A stretch of 15,287 nt of DNA from Amoebophrya sp. AT5.2 (Eukaryota > Sar > Dinophyceae > Syndiniales > Amoebophryaceae): NCBI GenBank assembly GCA_005223375.1, contig RXOD01005213.1:1-15287 (forward strand), in the 5' to 3' direction. The notes beneath the pieces were generated by a model that saw only the letters and a program-made list of their open reading frames with translations, was not told the origin of the DNA and did no database searches. Positions 8,646 to 15,287 of this stretch are shown one piece after another. The first letter of the stretch is position 1. Each line of letters starts with the position of its first letter. The position numbers and the translations under genes are program-made.

Positions 8646-9229
8646 TGTCGCGGCCTTGAAGAAGATCAATTGTTCTTGGAACGACCACTTTCTGGCTGCG
8701 CCTGCGACTGGGACTGATGAAAGAGATTTGAGATCTAAAATTTGAGAAAGATGAAAGAGAAGGACGCCGACACAGATCCTAGCATCAGCACACTTCGTTC
8801 ACGATTCCGTTCCCGAGCCCCACGTGCTGGTGCGGCCTACAACTCCCCTGCGCTTTACTAGACAGCACTATCGAGTTACTACTACACCACCACGAACGCA
8901 TCGAAACTAACGAAGTCAAGTCTACAGGTACAGCTCGAACTCGAAGTCGAACAAGTTCTCTCTAGTACGATGACTCTCCTTCAAGCCTGTTCTCTCACGA
9001 GAATTGCGGACGACAGGATAATTCGACGATAGCTTCCGCGGCAAGTCCAAGAGTAAGAATCAATATGGCTCGGGTGCAGTCCTTCATCTCGCCCCGCAAA
9101 AATGTACATGTGCGCGGCAGACGCAGATACATCACATTGATGTTCATCGACATTTGTTCGTCTTCGCCTACCACAGGCATCGAAATTTTTCGAATGAACC
9201 GGTCGTCGTTTCTAGAATCGATTGATTCT
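8646..9229. other. Intergenic region between the coiled-coil gene and the membrane-protein gene
   Basis: About 580 bases with no supportable gene. It would contain the 3' untranslated region of the coiled-coil gene and the 5' leader of the membrane-protein gene. A run of TCGAAC/TCGAAG-like words lies at about 8935-8955. I see no tRNA and no strong promoter motif. Confidence 0.55.
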
Positions 9230-12200
9230 TTACAGTCCGCCCGTCCTGGAGATTTTCCGTTGGTTTTCGAACTCTTTACGGAAGAACTTCATCCGCACTA
9301 GCATCTTTCTGGCGAGTTCCGCTGCGCCCAGGAAATCCAGCGTCTGATCGTCCTCCAGGTGGTGGCAGTACTGTCGCTGGATCTCGATGAAATTTTGCCG
9401 GAAGGAGACCGCCGGCACGCGGTCGAAATTGAAATCAAAAAAGGTCGCAAATACGTCCCCTATAAACGCGCGCACGTCGTTGCAGTAGCTTGAGGTAGTT
9501 GAACCTTCCTCTTCTGCAAGAAGTGCAGCGCGGCGCCAGTGCAGGATCTGGTTCTGCGTGTGGAGGTCAAACAAGGTCTGCAGGGCTCGCTGCATCTCGT
9601 CCGTATCGAACTCCCTGATCGCCTTGTCCAACACATCCTCGGCGAGCACCTGTGACCCGCCGGCAAGGAGCAGCGGCCCGACGAGTAGGTTGGGACTGCT
9701 GTTGCAGTTTCCGTGCGGGTTTTGACTGTGCACCGGGGGCGGCACGAGACGAACAGTCGGAGCGGCGGTGGGCTCGTCGTGAAGCTCTGCCGCAGTGGGG
9801 TGGAATCCGGGTGCGGAAGCGGCCGCCGTCAAGCGCCGACGCGCGGATGAAGATCCGTCTTCGTCGTGCCTTTCATATCCGGGGGCGGGTTTTGGCTTCG
9901 GCAAGGCAGCACCTACACTACTGCTTCCTCGCAGCAGCTGCGTCGACCGGACGGCGGAAGGCTGCTGACTACATTCCGTAGGCGCTGTTTTGTGACATAT
10001 CATTTCATCCCTGGAAGGTGGTGTAGCCAGAGCTTCTACTTGGCGGAGAAACACATTTTCATTTTCCCCTGCAGCTATCGCTCCCGCTGAAGGAGAAGAT
10101 GCATCGACGGAGGAGCAGGTCACTGCAGCATTACTAGCCAAATCCAAGGCCGGTGAATTCTCCGTGGCACTTCCAGATGATGTCGCGCCGCTTTCCTGTT
10201 CGAGCTGTTCGCTACCTCCGTCTTCCACCCACGCCCGTGGCGGAGATATCAGCTCGGGCGACTTGAAGCGAACCGTCTCGCGCCCTCCTCGTTGTGGAAG
10301 TGGCCCCTCTCCTCCGGCGAGGCCGGACACTGCTTCTGCTCCGTCATCGGCTTCCTGTCGTGTCAGCCTCAACCTGCTTTCGTCCCCTCCCCAGGAATCG
10401 TCGCCGGCTCGACAAGCAGATAACACACGCGTTTCCCGCGACCCACTCTCGAGAGGCATCGTAGTTAGGCCTGCTGTCGTCGAAGCTATCGTCGAGCGCC
10501 TCTCTGTCAAGACAACATCGCCGGCCTCTGACATCGCGATCTGGGATGTCGAAGCTGCTCGCACGTCCTGCAGCGGAGTGAGAGGAGCCGCAGCCGCTGC
10601 TCCATGATGATTATCGTCCTTTACTACCCCTACACTCGCAATCCTCGTAACCGAGCCTCGCCCAGGATCATGACGTACGAGTTCACCAGGTGCAACTCCG
10701 TCGTCGCCAGCGACAATCTGCTCCGTCTTCCGAGCGATATCATCGCAAAGGGTGATGAAAGGCAAACTGTTACTGTGGCCCGGCCCGTCCTGTGAGAGCT
10801 TCCGTCGCCCGGCCGAAAGGCTGCCGCTGCCACTGCGAGGTAGTAGCAGTAGCTCCTGTGTAGAAGTAGTAGAGAAGTGCGGCGTGCCCTGCTGCGGCGC
10901 TTCCGCAAGGGAGTTTCCCGACCCTTCGCTTGTTGCCGCGGCCAAAGCCGTATTCCGCGGCGGGTGCTCTTGTCTTTTCTCCGACCGACTCCTCTCGGAC
11001 ACCGAAGAAAAGCCGGACGGCCCGGGCGCTGCTTCGAGAAGCTCCTCTGGCGTGACCAGAGAGCAGATAGGAGCCGAGATCATCGACTTCACCGTCTGGA
11101 AGCTCACATCCCCCGTCGAGCTCGCATCGAAGGTAGCAGTCCCACCCGGTGTACCGAACACCTCGTCAGATACAGTGGGCGGCAGAAGACGACGCTCATC
11201 TTCGTCCCGATCAATTGCCCCACTGGAGATCATGTCCTCAGCGGCGGAGACGCGCTTGTTTTCCAGTTGTACTTGTAGTGGTCCACTGGATGCCCGCGGG
11301 AGTGCCGCGTGGCGAGGAGCTAGTTCTTCAGCATCGATTTGCTCTTGCGCATGATCTTGTGGGTCCTTCGGGTCGTTCACAGTCGCGCGACTCGATTTTT
11401 GTCCTGCCCCATCAGCGGCTGTTCGATCTTCAAGAGCTGCCTCATCAACGACAGCAGGCTCGCGCGCGCCACCTGATTTATGCGTCGTGAATCGTTCTTT
11501 GGCTTCTTTCGATGCTTCGATCGTGTTCGTGGGTATCGTACAGAAATTTAATAACGTTCAAAGTCAAACCGATCATGGCATCTCCATCAAAACCGTTTTG
11601 AAAAATCGAGGAATCGCGTGCAGAGTAGGATTTGGTACCGGCTTCCGCCGTTGCCGTTTCACATGCAGCCGCTGTTTCTGACGTTGCAGGCACGTGCGAG
11701 TGCGTAGGTTGCCCATAAGTAGCCGCGGGCAACGGTGCGGATTGGAGCAGCCCGCCCCCGCAATTCGTTGTTTTGCGTGCCGCCTCTTCCCCCCGGAGGT
11801 GGTTCACACCTAGGAAAACCGAGCCCTTGTTCCCACCCCCAGCACCAGCAGGTACAACCGTGCTGAAGCGCGCCTTGAATTGCGCCAGGTGTTCTGTCAG
11901 ACGCGTTTCGGCCTCTTGAAAGAGTTGCGCGGTCTTACGTTGCCGCGACAGGGCCACTGCGCTGATTCGCTTCGACGCGATCTGCCTTCCGATAGCGTCA
12001 CCGTTCTGCCCAGGCGCCAGGACGTTGATTCGCCACGATTTGCGCATCGATGTTTGTTCGCGATGGTACGTTGATGGCCGTTGCTGTGCTACTTCTCGGT
12101 CCGTCAACCTACTTCGCGCACTGCTGCTCCGCCGCGCGGACGAGCTGGAGCTGCGCGCAGGGCTGGAGGCATGCCCCAGCTCGTCCGCCTGCGCACCTCC

Positions 12201-14846
12201 ACGAGAGCTTGAACGAGGACGAGCTTCAACTTCCTCCTTGATGTGCTGGTCTTTTCCTGGCTCGAGTTCCTCCCCTTCGTGCGAAGTAGCCATCATCTCC
12301 GCGGTCGTTGAGAAGTCATCTCTTACTCCGCGGCCCGACAACTGAACCGAAACCGGGCTCTTTACCGATCCGGGGCTCTGTGTTCCGTTCGAGGAGCTGC
12401 TGCTTCCATTTTTCATTTCCTTCAACCCTTCCAAGCTTTCTTGCAGGACCTCCAACCGATCCATCGCTTCTACCAGTTCCTCCTCCAATTTCACTTTCCG
12501 CGCTTCTGCGTTCGCTGCTTCTCTCTCCGCCGCCGCCTGTTTGTCCGACCGCGCCGACTCCAGGTCGGCCAGCTTCGCGCGGAGCCGCTGCTGTTGCGCG
12601 GTGGCGGTTTTCGAGACGTTGTAGACCTCCTCGCGAATGCGGCGCTCCAGCCGGGCCTTTTGCTTTGCGTACTTTCGCCGCAACTTCCCGGTTTCGTCCG
12701 TCACCTTGCCCTGTTTCGCTACGCGCCGCTCGACCTTCTCCGCCTTCTCCGAGGAAGCTGCCAGCTCCTTGCGCAGCGCCTCCAGCTTCGGGGACGTTGT
12801 ATCGAAGCCCGAGCCTGCTTCTATGACACCGGCGGTCTTCACCTCGGCGTCCCCGTCTGCGAACAATGTGTCCTCGACATACGGCACCAAACGCACCTCC
12901 CCTGCGGTGATGTTCCCTCCACCAGGATCGACTCCTACACAGTCGCCAAATGGTCCTTCCGGCGTTCCGGGTCCGCTTGTCCTTTCCTGTGCGGCGCGGC
13001 TGCTGTCAACATCTTGTGCCACCACCAGTCCCTCCAGCGCTTCCCGCAGCGAGCGTATTTCTTCGTCCACCGCCGCCGTGGCCAGAAAGGCAGGCGGCAC
13101 GGTGTTCAGCCCGCTTAGCTCCTTCTGTTTTTGCGCTATTTCCCGGCGGATCCTTCGGATCTCGCCCTTCTCCGCGCGCCGGCTGCGCGACAGCCGCGGC
13201 GCCAGGTCTTCCTCGCCGAACAGGCCCGACATGTCCTCCTGCAGCTTCCGTTTCAGGTCGCCCAGATCCGCGAACATCTTCTCCGAAAGCGAGTCCAACT
13301 CCTGCTGCATCTTGGCGGCCACGCTGTCCCGGTCCGCGAGTTCCGATGCGTGCTGGGCCCGCAACCCGTCCAGCTCGGTCGCGTGGGCGGCTCGCAGCTC
13401 CGCCAGATCGCGTTGCTGCGCGTCGACACAGGCTTTCAGCTCGCCCCGGGCCGAAATGTCGAGACGCGCGCGCTCGTTTTGCAACAACTGCTCCACCTCC
13501 GCCTTCGAGCCGCCGTATCCACCATCTTCGGAGGTCTGCACGCCCACATCTACCAGTACTTGCACTGCAGCAACATGTTCGAGATCCTCCGGCGGACGCC
13601 GACTTTCGTTCTCTTCCGAGGTACTATTGGCCGCGCTCGCAGCGGAGGCGTTGCTCGCGAACAATGTCCTCCCGGAAGCGGGACCACGAGTCGTCGCAGC
13701 GAGTAGAGCAGTCTCGTCGTCCACCTCGTCCAAGTCGTTGTCGATCCCTCCCCCAGCAGAGACGGCCGTGGAGCACCCGGACGCGAGCCCGAGCTTCTCC
13801 AGGAGTCGCTGTTTCTCGCGCCGCCACTCCATTTCGGCCTCCTCAAACCGAGCTTCGATCTCGCTGCACTTCTCCTGCCAGTTCTGCGCGGCGTCGTGTT
13901 CATCCAAATGAGCTCCATCTTTCGCCATCGGATGATGATCGCGACGCATGATGAAGCTTGTGTGCTTGTTGCTGGGGCTCCGCAGCTTCGAGGCTCGGTG
14001 GTCTTCATCTAGGTCTTCGTCTTCTTGTTTGCTGCAGCTGTAGCTGCAGCTCCGAGCCTGCGAAGTTGCATCACTTGCGACGCTGCGATCGCGGTGGCGT
14101 GGAGAAGCGATGTGAAAGAACTGGGTCTGGGTCTGGGATGATGCTGGTCCAGGTGCTCGGTTGGAACACGCATCATCATTGATTTTTTTTAGCGCTTGAG
14201 CATTTTGAGTGCTCGCCACGAAATGTTGGAAGTACGGGTCGGGCATGCCGTCGCCAACGCCGCTGCCCGAAACACTCCCGCCAGCGCACTCGTTCAAGAC
14301 GTCCGTGGGGGCTGCAACGTGGTGGTCGCGAGAAAAGTCAGCCCGAGGCTGCCGGGCTGCCGTGCGATTCAGCCCTTTTTCAACACCACCGGGCGACACC
14401 GGTTGTGGACGAGCAGAATCCTCTCGGGAGGCTTCCACCGCTTCGTCCCCATCATGATATTTTTCCCGAACGAGGTCCTCAGATGACCCACGCGGCCAAA
14501 AAGGTCGTTCCCCTTTTCGCCGCGCACCCGCCCGTTCATCTTCCCGCAGCCGCAACAATTTCTGCAACTGCTCCACTAGTGTCTTCGTCGATTCCAGCTC
14601 CGTGCGCAAGTCCTGTTTCTCTGCCCGTTCGCGCGTGAGCTCGCTTGCGTGCTCCGCTCGTTGGCGCGCGAAGTCCTCCCGCAGCTGCCGCACCCGGCTC
14701 CGAAAGGCCTCGGACGCCGATTCTTCGAGCTCTTTCTTCAATACACGGACCTCCTCCGCGAGGACGCCCGCGAGCTTCTTGCGCTGCCGAGCGACGCGCT
14801 CCTCCGCAGAACTCGACCCTAACCCAGCTCCTCTGGCGGCTACCAT
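9230..14846 (-). CDS. Very long coiled-coil / low-complexity protein, two exons, unrecognised family
   Basis: The ATG at 14846-14844 begins MVAARGAGLGSSSAEERVARQ. Exon 1 (14846-11640, 1069 codons) joins exon 2 (11500-9230, 756 codons plus TAA), giving about 1825 residues. Predicted coiled coils, judged from heptad-like Leu and Glu/Arg/Lys patterns, lie at about 13-112, 322-352, 447-620 and 686-813, separated by disordered Ser/Gly/Asp-rich linkers. HASEL occurs in both the first and third coils. After about residue 815 the protein is largely Ser/Thr/Pro/Glu-rich disorder, including nearly all of exon 2. An ordered, probably helical C-terminal segment of about 150 residues follows (markers FDTDEMQRALQTLFDLHTQN and FIGDVFATFFDFNFDRVP, then aromatic and basic residues to the end). 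There are no membrane segments, ATP-binding motifs or known enzymatic motifs. Such proteins are often scaffold, centrosomal or cytoskeletal, but nothing here fixes the role. Reading can extend upstream of this ATG without a stop to about 14963, but no other ATG lies there, so an upstream exon is possible. Confidence 0.75.
11511..11521 (+). repeat. Imperfect inverted-repeat arm, coiled-coil gene intron
   Basis: GATGCTTCGAT on the plus strand matches GATTCCTCGAT on the minus strand (11615-11605) at 9 of 11 positions. It is weaker than the pair in the kinase intron and could be chance. Confidence 0.35.
11605..11615 (-). repeat. Imperfect inverted-repeat arm, coiled-coil gene intron (partner)
   Basis: Partner of 11511-11521, with the same caution about chance. 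Confidence 0.35.
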
Positions 14847-15287
14847 CTTCCTCCAAAGTATTGGGTCCGTAGAAGAAGTAGAAGTAGAGGCAGGTACTAG
14901 ATCTAGATGACGGGTGTTATGCCTTATAAACGGGCCCAGGGTCGCCGAGCGCACCAAAAACAAGCCGACGCCGACTGGACACTACCACGGTGATGAAGAT
15001 TCATTCGACGGCCTCACAAAAAACAAAAAGTGGTGCGAGATAGGTTCCTTATCCTTATCGGGACACAAGCGTAGAAATCAATGGTGGGCGTAACAGCGGA
15101 CGCGGACGCGCCAAAGGGTGCATCTAGTATAAACACCAATAGATACACGCACGAGCATTAGGCTGGTTTTTGTCACAAAGATCTTCATCTTTCGATCGGC
15201 ATCGAAGGTGCATGTGCAAGTGCGGGTGGTCGTGGACATGGTACACGTGCAAGAGCAAGGGGTGCTAATATATAAAGAATAAAAAAC
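14847..15287. other. Upstream region of the coiled-coil gene, to the window edge
   Basis: About 440 bases, AT-richer than the gene, with no supportable coding region on either strand. It includes a run of AGAAGTAGAAGTAGAGG (about 14871-14888) and TAGATCTAGA nearby. The part just upstream of the chosen ATG stays open in the coding frame (to about 14963) and could be leader or part of an upstream exon. Confidence 0.5.

Larger units (their letters stand above)
11501..11639 (-). other. Short intron in the coiled-coil gene flanked by a GAAGCC direct repeat
   Basis: The exon 1 frame reaches a TAA at 11480-11478, while the frame of the downstream exon is open only from about 11560. Exon 1 ends ACG GCG GAA GCC, and GAA GCC recurs in the same phase just before AAA GAA CGA in exon 2. 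Removing one copy plus the sequence between (139 bases) joins TATAEA to KERFTTHK in frame. A canonical alternative also works: exon ...GCCG, GTACC...GAAG, then CC AAA (136 bases), adding one Ala. An imperfect inverted repeat lies near the ends (11511-11521 against 11605-11615). The intron is needed; the exact cut is undecided. Confidence 0.75.

Noticed and set aside
12637..13911. Plus-strand open frame of 424 codons, Ser/Arg-rich
   Set aside because: It is antisense to the coiled-coil gene. Its Ser/Arg/Ala bias mirrors the Glu/Arg/Leu codons of the real frame.

Overview
The window looks like nuclear DNA of a protist with unusual introns, most likely an alveolate of the dinoflagellate lineage. 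A compact parasitic syndinian such as Amoebophrya is the best guess. Four things suggest this. All four recognisable genes lie on the minus strand. The spaces between them are short (about 0.6-0.9 kb). The best-recognised gene is an apicomplexan-type cGMP-dependent protein kinase with an MGC lipidation start. At least one intron cannot be GT-AG and carries inverted repeats near its ends. The organism is inferred; no rRNA or other lineage marker is present.

Reading along the minus strand from right to left: (1) 14847-15287 has no gene. (2) 14846-9230 encodes a very long coiled-coil and low-complexity protein of about 1825 residues, in two exons around a roughly 139 nt intron. (3) 9229-8646 is intergenic. 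(4) 8645-6171 encodes a secreted or surface type I membrane protein of about 740-750 residues, with a signal peptide, a His-rich luminal region, one C-terminal membrane segment and a Lys/Glu-rich tail; its intron lies near 7031-6801. (5) 6170-5317 is intergenic and holds a small 12-bp tandem repeat. (6) 5316-1418 encodes the protein kinase (1149 residues), with a 449 nt non-canonical intron placed inside the catalytic loop. (7) 1417-597 is intergenic. (8) 596 to the left edge is the 5' part of a gene whose first 43 residues lack acidic residues and look like a mitochondrial presequence.

No functional pathway links these neighbours. In dinoflagellate-type genomes, same-strand neighbours are common and need not share a function. 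The most interesting points are the non-GT-AG intron with inverted repeats in the kinase active site, the unusual active-site residues of that kinase (DLG for DFG, Met gatekeeper), a perfect 16-bp hairpin inside a signal-peptide coding region, and the His-rich membrane protein, whose layout suggests a possible copper-dependent enzyme of an undescribed type.
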